Below, piece by piece: positions 33,863 to 42,346 of a stretch of DNA of 64,000 nt (positions are counted from its first letter, which is position 1; each line of letters begins with the position of its first letter). Where the stretch lies: positions 5,404,001 to 5,468,000 of the forward strand of contig NZ_CP045496.1 of NCBI RefSeq assembly GCF_015500075.1, written 5' to 3'. Both the position numbers and the translations under genes were made by a program. The notes under the pieces were generated by a model. It was given only the letters and a program-made list of their open reading frames with translations. It made no database searches and had not been told where the DNA came from. Origin of the DNA: Mesorhizobium sp. INR15 (GTDB taxonomy: Bacteria; Pseudomonadota; Alphaproteobacteria; Rhizobiales; Rhizobiaceae).

Positions 33863-35317
33863 TCAGATGCTGGAGAAGCCGAGCAACGCTTTCACATTGG
33901 CGCGCTTGTGGACCAGCGTTACGCCGATCAGATAGACTACCGCGCCAGTCAGCCAGGACTGCAGGGCTGGGAAGCCGATATAGTCGCTGTTGAGCACCGG
34001 GATCAGGCCGGCCGTGTAGACGCCGACCAGCGTGCCGGCAGCAAGCGCGATGACGCCCGGCCAGTTGGCGATGCCAAGCTCGCTCCAGTTGGCGACCCGG
34101 AACATCGGCCGCTTGATGCCGAACAGCCAAGGCAGCAGGAACAGATCGATCGCCATGATCGTGCTGGCCACCGGCACGGTGGTAGAGCCGATGCTGGTGG
34201 TCAGGTTGAACGTGTCCTGCAGATTGGGCAGGTAGAAGGTCAGCACCGATGCGATCAGCCCGAGGCCGACGACCGTGTACTGGCGCTTCCAGCCGCGAAT
34301 GCCCGACAGCACATTCTGCGCGCCGTTCACCGCGATGTAGAGATTGCCATCCTGCACCGCCCACTGGTTGATGACGATGACGATGATGCCGAGCAGCGCG
34401 CTGCCGAACATGGTGAAGTTGACGAAGTAGCTGATGCTCGGTCCGAAATCCGGCTGGTTGGACAGTGCGGCGATCATGTAGCCCATGATCGGGAACAGCA
34501 GAGCGCCGACCAGATAGGAGATGACGATGGTCGGGATGTTCCACCACGCGGCGCGTCCGGCCTTGGCATAGCGGAAGAAGTCCGGCTCGTTACCCCAGGT
34601 CGACAGGCCGACCATGCTGCCGATGACCATGAGCATCCCGGTCTTCGAGTCGACATGCGGCACGGCCGCCAGCACGCTGCTGGACACGGTGGTGAAGGCC
34701 AGGATGGTGGCGAAGATGCCCCACACCAGGATCACCGGCACGGCGACGAACTGGGCGAAGCGCTGTACGCCCTCGAAGCCGAAATAGGTGTTGACGATCA
34801 TGACGATGGCCAGCAGCGCTGTGATGGCGCCGACCGCCGGCAAGGTCATCAGCCCGCCGGCGATGTCGATGATGAACTTCACCGTGAACAGATAGAAGGC
34901 CATGCCGTTGACGATGAGAAGCAGCGAGACCAGCCCGCTGCCGAGTGTGCCGAAGATGCTGCGCGCCATGACCGAATGGGTCTGGCCGGTGACGGCGCCG
35001 GCATTCGCCGAGCCGATGCAGTAGAGGCTCATCACGGCGGCGGCGATCAGCATCGCCACCGTCAGTTCAGCAAGGGTCAGGCCCTGGAAGCGCGCGCCGT
35101 AACCGACGAGCACGGTGCCGAACACCGCCTGCATCGACAGGAATTGCGCCAGCATGCGGAAATTCGAGCGCCGCTTGGATTGTGGCACCACGGACTCGGT
35201 ATAATCAGCAATGTCCGCCTCTGTGACCGACAGGATGGTCTCAACGCCGTCGGCGAAGGCCGGAGGCGTTTCGTTCGGCAGCGTCTGCCTGGGCGATATG
35301 GGAGTTTGCACGGTCAT
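33863..35317 (-). CDS. NCS1 family nucleobase/allantoin permease
   Basis: A 484-residue membrane transporter of the NCS1 family (nucleobase:cation symporter-1), with about twelve helices. Start at 35317 (MTVQTPISPRQ) is taken; the frame above it has a weak beginning. Family features are NAGAVTGQTHSVMARSIFGTLGS in parts, and WGNEPDFFRYAKAGRAAWWNIP. It lies first in the operon, so import of allantoin or a related purine product is likely. The remaining enzymes convert allantoin through allantoate to ureidoglycolate and urea. The exact substrate is not visible. Confidence 0.9.
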   Translation of the reverse strand: MTVQTPISPRQTLPNETPPAFADGVETILSVTEADIADYTESVVPQSKRRSNFRMLAQFLSMQAVFGTVLVGYGARFQGLTLAELTVAMLIAAAVMSLYCIGSANAGAVTGQTHSVMARSIFGTLGSGLVSLLLIVNGMAFYLFTVKFIIDIAGGLMTLPAVGAITALLAIVMIVNTYFGFEGVQRFAQFVAVPVILVWGIFATILAFTTVSSSVLAAVPHVDSKTGMLMVIGSMVGLSTWGNEPDFFRYAKAGRAAWWNIPTIVISYLVGALLFPIMGYMIAALSNQPDFGPSISYFVNFTMFGSALLGIIVIVINQWAVQDGNLYIAVNGAQNVLSGIRGWKRQYTVVGLGLIASVLTFYLPNLQDTFNLTTSIGSTTVPVASTIMAIDLFLLPWLFGIKRPMFRVANWSELGIANWPGVIALAAGTLVGVYTAGLIPVLNSDYIGFPALQSWLTGAVVYLIGVTLVHKRANVKALLGFSSI

Positions 35318-35465
35318 CTCAGATTCCCCTTTGCGAGGTTGTTCCCCTGGTCGACACGCTGCTCGCCTTGCCTCTAGGGCAGCATCAACGAGACCGATGC
35401 AATGTCGCCATGTCCAACCATAGAAAAGGCCTCCACCCCCCATCAACGTCCAAAGATCGAACGTG

Positions 35466-35488
35466 ATGCATTGACGAAATCAATGCAT
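35466..35488. promoter_or_regulatory. operator candidate of the allantoin operon
   Basis: ATGCATTGA (35466-35474) and TCAATGCAT (35480-35488) are perfect 9-bp arms with a five-base spacer, between the LysR stop and the permease start. The dimension fits LysR-type binding sites and it lies about 150 bases upstream of the permease gene. Confidence 0.55.
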
Positions 35489-35497
35489 TTATCCCCC

Positions 35498-36436
35498 TCA
35501 CCCAGCCCGCGACGGGTCGACAATCTCGGCGATGAACAGGTCTCGCGCCGTGTTGCCGGGGCTTTGCGGGTCTGTCACCACGAACATGTTGTTGCGCGGC
35601 ACGTTGTTTCCCTGAAGCAGCGGCCACAGCCGGCCCGCATCGACATCGGGCTGCGCATAACCCTCAGGCAGGAAACACAGGCCGACGCCGAGTACCGCAA
35701 GCCGCTTGGCCTCCTCGAGATGATCGGACATGCCGGCGATGTTGCGGCCAAGCCCATACTCGAGCCGGAACTGGGTCAGCTCGTCGCCCTCGTCGGCGCC
35801 GGTCAGCACGAAGGCATCCACGGAGAGGTCCGCGGGTTCGGCAACGGCCTTGCCGAACAGCGGATGCGGACGCCCGCAATAGGGCCGATGGATTTCGGTG
35901 AACAGATGGAGATAGTCAAGCTCGGCCCGCTGGACCCTCGCTGGCGAGATGCCCACATCGATCTTGTGCTGGATCAGCGAATTGATCACCTCGGTCCACG
36001 CCGCCACCTCCACGATCAGCTCGACGGCCGGATATTTCGCATGGAACGCAGCGATGGCGTCATCAAGGGCCGGCGCGACCAGGTTGCTGACCAGCATGAC
36101 CCTGAGATGTCCACGTATCTCCGCCTTGACGTCGGACAGCCGAGCGGGGATCTCGCGGATGGCGCCGGTGAAATCCCGGCACCTCTCGGCCAGGATGCGT
36201 CCTTCCTCGGTCAGCTCGAACCCGGTCGGACCGCGATGGCATAGCGTAACGCCCAGCCGCTCCTCCAGCCGCCGCAAGGCGAGGCTCAGCGCCGGCTGCT
36301 TACGGTTGAGCTCCCGCGCCGCCCGGGTGACGCTGCGAGCATTGGCGATCTCATGGAAGAACTTGAGCAGATTCCAGTCCAGGTTCCTGGCGAACTGCAG
36401 GTCCCGCACCGTCGCATCCGCCTGCTTGCGCGCCAA
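35498..36436 (-). CDS. LysR family regulator of the allantoin operon
   Basis: A LysR-type regulator; with the start at TTG 36436 it has 312 residues, a normal length. The frame begins at GTG 36526 but the first 30 residues look like noise; GTG 36409 is a further possibility. The helix-turn-helix is LLKFFHEIANARSVTRAARELNRKQPALSLALRRLEERLG in parts SVTRAARELNRKQPALS and LALRRLEERL. It precedes the operon on the same strand, and the palindrome at 35466-35488 sits in the gap between them, so it probably controls the operon and not only itself. Confidence 0.88.
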   Translation of the reverse strand: MARKQADATVRDLQFARNLDWNLLKFFHEIANARSVTRAARELNRKQPALSLALRRLEERLGVTLCHRGPTGFELTEEGRILAERCRDFTGAIREIPARLSDVKAEIRGHLRVMLVSNLVAPALDDAIAAFHAKYPAVELIVEVAAWTEVINSLIQHKIDVGISPARVQRAELDYLHLFTEIHRPYCGRPHPLFGKAVAEPADLSVDAFVLTGADEGDELTQFRLEYGLGRNIAGMSDHLEEAKRLAVLGVGLCFLPEGYAQPDVDAGRLWPLLQGNNVPRNNMFVVTDPQSPGNTARDLFIAEIVDPSRAG

Positions 36437-36611
36437 CGCCTTGCCCCTTGATGTCCGCGTGGGCCGTGAGCTTAGGCGGGGAAGCCGCCAGCGGCAACGT
36501 ATTGCGGAGAGAAGAAAGCCACCCACATTGACCTTGCCCCCACATCGTCTAGGTTCTGGCCCAGACGGCCGCTAAGAGCCGCGATGCTGGAAACGTTGGG
36601 AGTGATGCGGC

Positions 36612-38834
36612 ATGTTCCTGACACTGGCGCTGCTTGCTGGTCTTGTCCTGGCCTGGCTGCTGATTGGCGTGGCGGAAAAATTCCGCCTCGGCCTGCGCTT
36701 CACCCAGGCGTTGCTCTACGTGCCGTTCAAGCTCGCCTACCGGATCAGCGACGACCGCATCAAGATCGCGCGTAAAGCGCAAGTCCCGGTCATCTACGTC
36801 ATCTCACACCAATCGCGCTTCGAGCCGGCGCTGATGCTGTCGCTGCTGCCCGACGACACGCTGCATATACTCGACGACGCCTCGGCCAAAGCCCCCTGGC
36901 TTGAGCCCTGGCGCGAGCTTGGCCGCACCATCGCCTTCAATGCCGAACATGTCTTCGTCAGCCGCCGGCTGGTACGTGTCTTGAAGGGCAAGGGCCGGCT
37001 GGCCGTCTACTTGCCCGATGCGGTCGAGCCCGACGTCAAGACGTTTCGGCTGTTTCGTGCCGTGACCCGCATCGCCATGCAGGCCGATGCCCGTATCGTG
37101 CCGATCTTCGTTGGCGGCGCACGCACCTTGCCTGTGTCGCTGACGCCTGCCAACGTCGCGCCGCGCCGCTGGTTTCCAAGTCTTTCGATCAGCGTGCTGG
37201 AGCCGATGACGATCGGCGAGATGGTGGCCAGGAACCCGGATCAGGCCTCCAACACCAATGCCCTGTTCGATCGTTTCGCCGAAGCCCGCTTTGGCGCAAC
37301 CGACCTCAACCGAGGCCTTTTCCTCGCGATGCGCGACGCCGCCGACCGCGTTGGCGCTTCCCATCCCATCATCGAGGACGTCATCTCTGGCGCGCTGAGC
37401 TACAGAAAACTGTTCATCGGTGCGCGCGTACTGGGCCGGCGCTTCGAAGCGGTGACGGCGCCGGGCGAAGCGGTCGGGCTGATGCTGCCCAACGCCAATG
37501 GCGTGGTTCTATCGCTCACAGGGCTGCTGTCGGCGGGCCGCGTGGCAGCGATGATCAACTACACCGCCGGTCCGGCCAGCGTGACAGCCGCGGTGCGCAC
37601 CGCCGTGATCCGCACTGTCATCTCTTCGCGCGCCTTCGTCGAGAAAGCGGACATCGCCGACATCGTCGCGGCGGTCGAAAAGGGCGGCGCGAAACTTATG
37701 TGGCTGGAGGATGTCCGCAGCAGCGTCACCAAGCTGGACAAACTTGCCGCTGCCCTTTTCTGGCGCTGGCCACTGCAGCGGCAGGATGCGACAAAACCGG
37801 CGGTGATCCTGTTCACCTCCGGCTCGGAAGGCACGCCGAAGGCAGTCGTGCTGTCGCACAAGAACATGCTTGCCAATGCGATGCAGGCCGAAGCACGCAT
37901 CACCATTTCGCCAGCCGACATCCTGCTCAATGTGCTGCCGGTGTTCCATTCGTTCGGCTTGACGGGCGGCACCATCCTGCCGCTGGTCACCGGCGTCAAA
38001 CTGTTCCTCTACCCCTCGCCGCTGCATTACAAGATCATCCCGGAGATCGCGCGCAAGGTGCGGCCGACCATCATGTTCGGCACCGATACGTTCCTCGCCA
38101 ACTACGCGCGGACCGCCAAGGACGGCGATTTTTCCAGCCTGCGCTTCGTGGTCGCCGGTGCCGAGGCGGTGAAGCCTGAAACACGGCGCATCTACCGCGA
38201 GCGGTTCCAGGCCGAGATCATTGAAGGGTTCGGGCTTACGGAAGCGGCGCCCGTGGTTGCCGTCAACACCGCCATCCATGGCCGCGATGGCACCGTTGGC
38301 CGTCTGCTGCCGGCCATGCGCATGAAGCTTGAACCGGTCGAGGGCATCAGCGACGCCGGCCAATTGTGGCTCGATGGACCCAACCTGATGATGGGCTACA
38401 TGACCGCCGACCGCCCCGGCGAACTGCAACCCTTGACCGGCTGGCACGACACGGGCGACATCGTCGCCGTGGACCGCGAAGGCTTCATCACCATTCGCGG
38501 CCGGGCCAAGCGCTTTGCCAAGATCGCCGGCGAGATGGTGTCGCTTGGCGCGGTCGAGATGCTGGTACAGTCACTGTGGCCGGAAGAGCGTCACGCGGCG
38601 GTGGCGGTGCCCGACAAGCGGCGGGGCGAACGCATCGTGCTGGTCACCACCGCCGACGACGCCAATCCAGATGAGCTGCGCAAGTTCGGCAAACAGGCCG
38701 GAGCCGCCGAGTTGATGGTGCCGAACGACATCGTCAAGGTCGAGGAAATTCCGGTGCTGGGCTCCGGCAAGACCGACTATGTATCGACCCGCAAGCTGGC
38801 GATCGACAAGCTGGGGCTGAGCGTGGCGGCCTGA
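36612..38834 (+). CDS. Aas-like acyltransferase/acyl-ACP ligase with degenerate acyltransferase motif
   Basis: A 740-residue two-domain protein: membrane helix (about 1-20), PlsC-like acyltransferase domain (about 40-210) and AMP-binding ligase domain (from about 300). The ligase has ILFTSGSEGTPKAVVLSH, EGFGLTEAAPVVAVN and GWHDTGDIVAVDREGF with RAKRFAKIAGEMV. This is the plan of Aas, which reacylates lysophosphatidylethanolamine. Oddly, the HX4D motif of PlsC reads HQSRFE (an HX4E variant), and the second motif is YLPDAVEP where an EGT-type motif is expected, so the acyltransferase part may be inactive or specialised. It is close to pssA and psd, consistent with phospholipid turnover. Confidence 0.85.
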   Translation: MFLTLALLAGLVLAWLLIGVAEKFRLGLRFTQALLYVPFKLAYRISDDRIKIARKAQVPVIYVISHQSRFEPALMLSLLPDDTLHILDDASAKAPWLEPWRELGRTIAFNAEHVFVSRRLVRVLKGKGRLAVYLPDAVEPDVKTFRLFRAVTRIAMQADARIVPIFVGGARTLPVSLTPANVAPRRWFPSLSISVLEPMTIGEMVARNPDQASNTNALFDRFAEARFGATDLNRGLFLAMRDAADRVGASHPIIEDVISGALSYRKLFIGARVLGRRFEAVTAPGEAVGLMLPNANGVVLSLTGLLSAGRVAAMINYTAGPASVTAAVRTAVIRTVISSRAFVEKADIADIVAAVEKGGAKLMWLEDVRSSVTKLDKLAAALFWRWPLQRQDATKPAVILFTSGSEGTPKAVVLSHKNMLANAMQAEARITISPADILLNVLPVFHSFGLTGGTILPLVTGVKLFLYPSPLHYKIIPEIARKVRPTIMFGTDTFLANYARTAKDGDFSSLRFVVAGAEAVKPETRRIYRERFQAEIIEGFGLTEAAPVVAVNTAIHGRDGTVGRLLPAMRMKLEPVEGISDAGQLWLDGPNLMMGYMTADRPGELQPLTGWHDTGDIVAVDREGFITIRGRAKRFAKIAGEMVSLGAVEMLVQSLWPEERHAAVAVPDKRRGERIVLVTTADDANPDELRKFGKQAGAAELMVPNDIVKVEEIPVLGSGKTDYVSTRKLAIDKLGLSVAA

Positions 38835-38862
38835 GTCGGATCAAAGGCTTCGGCGGGCTTGC

Positions 38863-39678
38863 TTAACCGATATCCGAAGGCGGGACCTTCTCACCTTCTC
38901 GCTTGGCGCGCTTGGAATAGGCGCGCACGCTGAACGGCAGGAAGATCAGGTATCCCGCGACCGAAGCGGTCAGCGTGTACCAGGGATAGGTCATCAGCAG
39001 AAGAATGTAGAGAACGACGCCAAGGATGATCGGCAGCACCTTGTCGCCCGGTATCTTGAAGCTTTTGCCGGAATAGACCGGCAGTCTGCTGACCAGCAGG
39101 AAGGCGACCAGCACGGTGAAGCCGGTGGCGACAAAGGCGGCCGGCCGGCCGGGTTCGACGCCAAGCCGCAGGAAATAGAGATAGAGCGGCAGCATGACCA
39201 AAACGGCGCCCGCGGGCGCCGGCACGCCGACGAAATATTCGGACTGCCAGGCCGGACGATCGGTTTCCTCGTCGAGCACGTTGAAACGGGCCAGCCGCAG
39301 ACCACAGGCGATGGCGAACAGAAGTGCTGCGATCCAGCCCGGCGAGCCGGCGCGGTCGAGCAGGAAGGCATAAAGCACGAGAGCCGGCGCCACGCCAAAA
39401 TTGACGATATCGGCCAGCGAATCCATCTGCGCGCCGAATTTGGAAGTCGCCTTCAGCATCCGCGCCAGACGGCCGTCGATGCCGTCAAGGAATGCGGCAA
39501 GCAGCACCATCACCACCGCAGGTTCGAAACGGCCCTCGAAGCCGAAGCGGATGCCGGACAGGCCGGCACAGATGGCAAGCACGGTGACGAGATTTGGCAG
39601 CACCATGCGCATCGGAATTTCGCGGATGCGCGGGCCGCCGCTGCCATGAGCTTCGAATTTTTTGTACTGGGTGCCCAC
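38863..39678 (-). CDS. pssA: CDP-diacylglycerol-serine O-phosphatidyltransferase
   Basis: PssA makes phosphatidylserine from CDP-diacylglycerol and serine, the precursor of phosphatidylethanolamine. The 271-residue membrane protein carries the CDP-alcohol phosphatidyltransferase motif in DGIDGRLARMLKATSKFGAQMDSLAD, seen as DGIDGRLAR and FGAQMDSLAD, and several helices. The start codon is GTG at 39678, three bases after the psd stop, so the two are co-translated. A shorter start at MRMVLPNLV is possible but gives a less typical length. Confidence 0.95.
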   Translation of the reverse strand: MGTQYKKFEAHGSGGPRIREIPMRMVLPNLVTVLAICAGLSGIRFGFEGRFEPAVVMVLLAAFLDGIDGRLARMLKATSKFGAQMDSLADIVNFGVAPALVLYAFLLDRAGSPGWIAALLFAIACGLRLARFNVLDEETDRPAWQSEYFVGVPAPAGAVLVMLPLYLYFLRLGVEPGRPAAFVATGFTVLVAFLLVSRLPVYSGKSFKIPGDKVLPIILGVVLYILLLMTYPWYTLTASVAGYLIFLPFSVRAYSKRAKREGEKVPPSDIG

Positions 39679-39681
39679 CGG

Positions 39682-40380
39682 TCAGGAAATCCGCACGAGG
39701 GGCGTACCGGCAATACCGCCGAATTCGGCCAGCACGGTTTCACCGGCAACCGCCGTCTGGCCGACGGCGACGCGCGGCGTCGCTGCTACCGGCAGGAAGA
39801 CGTCGACGCGGGAACCGAAGCGGATCAGGCCAAAACGCTCGCCGATGGCGATCGAACCGCCGGCCTCGGCCCAGCAGACGATACGCCGCGCCACCAGGCC
39901 GGCGATCTGCACGGCGGCAACCGTGCCGTTGGGGCTCTCGATGACGAGGCCATTGCGTTCGTTCTCGGTGCTGGCCTTGTCGAGTTCGGCGTTGAGGAAC
40001 TTTCCAGGCCGATGCTCGATACGGGAAATCTTGCCGCGCACCGGAGCGCGGTTCACATGGCAGGAAAAGACGTTCATGAACACCGAGATACGTGTCATTT
40101 CACCGCTGCCGAGACCAAGTTCGCGCGGTGGCACGGCCGGGCCGACCGCCGATATGATGCCATCCGCCGGACTCACCACCAGGCGGTCATCGACCGGCGT
40201 CACCCGCTCGGGGTCGCGGTAGAAATAGACGCACCATGCGGTCAGGATGAGGCCGATCCAGAACAGGATCGACGAGAAATAACCTAGGAAAAGAGTTGCC
40301 GCGCCAAAGGCGGCGATGAACGGATAGCCCTCGCGATGGATCGGAACGAACGCGTTTTTGATTGAGTCGACGAGGCTCAT
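39682..40380 (-). CDS. psd: phosphatidylserine decarboxylase, short type
   Basis: Psd converts phosphatidylserine to phosphatidylethanolamine. The 232-residue proenzyme is of the short (archaeal-type) class. Self-cleavage is expected between Gly189 and Ser190 in [12 protein letters not shown], which makes the pyruvoyl group on the serine. An N-terminal membrane segment lies at about 23-52. The DPERVTP and [12 protein letters not shown] motifs are also typical. It immediately precedes pssA on the same strand, the usual rhizobial psd-pssA pair. About 240 bases upstream are free of genes before the divergent LprI-like gene. Confidence 0.95.
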   Translation of the reverse strand: MSLVDSIKNAFVPIHREGYPFIAAFGAATLFLGYFSSILFWIGLILTAWCVYFYRDPERVTPVDDRLVVSPADGIISAVGPAVPPRELGLGSGEMTRISVFMNVFSCHVNRAPVRGKISRIEHRPGKFLNAELDKASTENERNGLVIESPNGTVAAVQIAGLVARRIVCWAEAGGSIAIGERFGLIRFGSRVDVFLPVAATPRVAVGQTAVAGETVLAEFGGIAGTPLVRIS

Positions 40381-40622
40381 CGGGCTGGGGCGGGCTCCGT
40401 TTCAGGTGGGGCCTGTCTATCGGAAACGACTTACCGCCGCAACGCGACAATCATGCAGAACAACGGAAGCGGTCATACGGGTCGTCGCATGGCCAACGGC
40501 TCCCGCTGGCCTGTACGCCCGTCGTCACGTGCTTGTGACGGTGACGCGGTTGCCAATCCGTGCGAATTGTTGACGTCAAAACTCAGGCGAGCCGATCAGC
40601 CCCAGCCTTGAAAGAGGACTTC

Positions 40623-41369
40623 ATGACGAGCCGCCTGTCTTCGCCAAGATGCTTGTCTTCGCCAAGGTCAATGAAACCGGCGGGCTTCGCCGCGATCATT
40701 TTGGTGCTCGCATCCTGTGGCGGTGCGCTCGCACAAGCCAAGCCATCCTTCGACTGCGCCAAGGCCACCAGTGTGGCCGAAAAAGCCATATGCGCCGACA
40801 CCGCCTTGGCCCTGGCTGACGCCGATGTCGCCAAAAACTACGCGGCCGCGCTGAAAATGCTCGACCCTGTTGCCGGCAAGGCCTTGCGCGACGATCAGCG
40901 TGACTTCACGCAATACCGCGACGAGATCGCCGGGTTCAACGAGAACACGCCGAAGGACGAGCAGAATTTCGATCTCGGCGAATTCCTGCGTGACCGCGCC
41001 ACCTTCCTCGCCAGTATCCGCAAGCCAACGAATACCGGTTTCATCGGCACGTGGAGCAGCATTCGCGGCAGAGTCGAGATCAAGGCGGGCGACGCTGGAA
41101 AACTGGAAATCTCGGAAGATGTCGCCAATCCGGTGTCGGGCAGCGGAACATGCGACATCGGCGATACGGTCAAGCAGGGCAAGCAATTGCGCCTGGTCGA
41201 CACAGATGATGACGACAAGCCGACGGGCTTTGTCTTCACCTTCCGCCGTAACGGCGACCAACTCGTCGTCGAGCAGAGCGGCGAAGGCAAGGAAGGCCGC
41301 ACCGAACCGCCCTCATGCGGCGCCAACGGCCACGCCGACGGCAATTTCTTCCTGACTGAAAAACAATAG
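40623..41369 (+). CDS. exported protein with LprI-like N-terminal domain
   Basis: A 248-residue protein; the start at 40623 is eight bases after GAGGA. A signal peptide ends near residue 38 (SCGGALAQ); lipoprotein attachment at Cys is possible. The segment SFDCAKATSVAEKAICADTALALADADVAKNYAAAL is the DUF1311/LprI-like pattern (FDCAKA, EKAICAD), known from lysozyme-inhibitor-type proteins. The remaining half (GTWSSIRGRVEIK, FVFTFRRNGDQL) is not recognised. It is divergent from psd and stands alone. Confidence 0.75.
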   Translation: MTSRLSSPRCLSSPRSMKPAGFAAIILVLASCGGALAQAKPSFDCAKATSVAEKAICADTALALADADVAKNYAAALKMLDPVAGKALRDDQRDFTQYRDEIAGFNENTPKDEQNFDLGEFLRDRATFLASIRKPTNTGFIGTWSSIRGRVEIKAGDAGKLEISEDVANPVSGSGTCDIGDTVKQGKQLRLVDTDDDDKPTGFVFTFRRNGDQLVVEQSGEGKEGRTEPPSCGANGHADGNFFLTEKQ

Positions 41370-41473
41370 CCGTGCCTGTCGGCGCGACAACGCCTCGACC
41401 GTCCTTGGCAAGACAGCGCTTCATGCGATCCCGAAAAAGGCGATGATGCGCGCAACTTGGAGGCTGTGGGACC

Positions 41474-42337
41474 ATGCAGAAATCGTCACGGAACAGGGCG
41501 CAAGTCATCACGACAGGCCTTGCCTTCGGAGAATCACCACGATGGCATGAGGGGCGGCTGTGGCTCGCTAACTGGGGCTCCGGCGAGATCGTCGCCGTGG
41601 ATGCGAACGGCACAAGCGAGGTCATGCTCAGCGTGCCGACCACCATCCCCTACTCCATCGACTGGCTTCCGGATGGCCGGTTGCTGGTTGTTTCGGGGCG
41701 CGAAGGGCTTTTGCTGCGCCAGGAGGCGGATGGCTCTCTCGCCACCCACGCCGATCTGCGCGTCCTGTCGAAACAGCCCTGGAACGAGATCGTCGTCGAC
41801 GGGCGCGGCAACATCTATGTCAATGGCGGCGGGCCGACCCCGCCCCCCGGCCAGTTCTTCGGTCCCGGCACGATCGCGCTGGTGGCCAAGGACGGCAGCA
41901 TTCGGCAAGTCGCTGAAAACATCGCCTTCGCCAACGGCATGGCGATCACCGCCGACAACAACACGCTGATCATCGCCGAATCGCACGGCAACCGGCTGAC
42001 GGCCTTCGACATTGCCGCTGACGGCAGCCTCGCCAACCGGCGGGCGTGGGCAGACCTCGACGGCTATCCCGATGGTATCTGCCTCGATGCCGAGGGCGCT
42101 TGCTGGTATGCAGACGTGCCCAACAAACGCTGCGTTCGGGTGATGGAAGGTGGCGACGTGCTGCAGACCGTCGACGTCGATCGCGGCTGCTTTGCCTGCA
42201 TGATGGGCGGCGCTGACGGAAAAACACTGTTCATCGTCGCCGCCGAGTGGCGCGGCTTCGAGCACATGATGAGCGAGGCCCGCACCGGCCAGGTGCTGAG
42301 CGTCGAAGCGCCGGCCCCTGGCGTTGGCTGGCCCTAG
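41474..42337 (+). CDS. SMP-30/gluconolactonase family protein
   Basis: A 287-residue six-bladed beta-propeller of the SMP-30/LRE family, often lactonases. Metal ligands can be traced: Glu in GESPRWHEGR, Asn in VVDGRGNIYVNG, Asn in IAFANGMAITADN and Asp in DGYPDGICLDAEGACW. The ribosome binding site GGAGG lies close to the ATG at 41474. The substrate is not evident. It converges with the Atm1-like ABC transporter gene. Confidence 0.88.
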   Translation: MQKSSRNRAQVITTGLAFGESPRWHEGRLWLANWGSGEIVAVDANGTSEVMLSVPTTIPYSIDWLPDGRLLVVSGREGLLLRQEADGSLATHADLRVLSKQPWNEIVVDGRGNIYVNGGGPTPPPGQFFGPGTIALVAKDGSIRQVAENIAFANGMAITADNNTLIIAESHGNRLTAFDIAADGSLANRRAWADLDGYPDGICLDAEGACWYADVPNKRCVRVMEGGDVLQTVDVDRGCFACMMGGADGKTLFIVAAEWRGFEHMMSEARTGQVLSVEAPAPGVGWP

Positions 42338-42346
42338 GCTGCAGCG

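Noticed and set aside
32825..35377. 850-codon plus-strand open frame opposite allB and the permease
   Set aside because: It is antisense to two clearly recognised genes in a high-G+C region where such frames are common. Its sequence is rich in Arg, His, Asp and Gln without any family motif.
41406..41447. Possible third copy of the rhizobial CATGATCC-type repeat
   Set aside because: Only a short stretch (CATGCGATCCCGAAAAA) is similar and no inverted partner is found.
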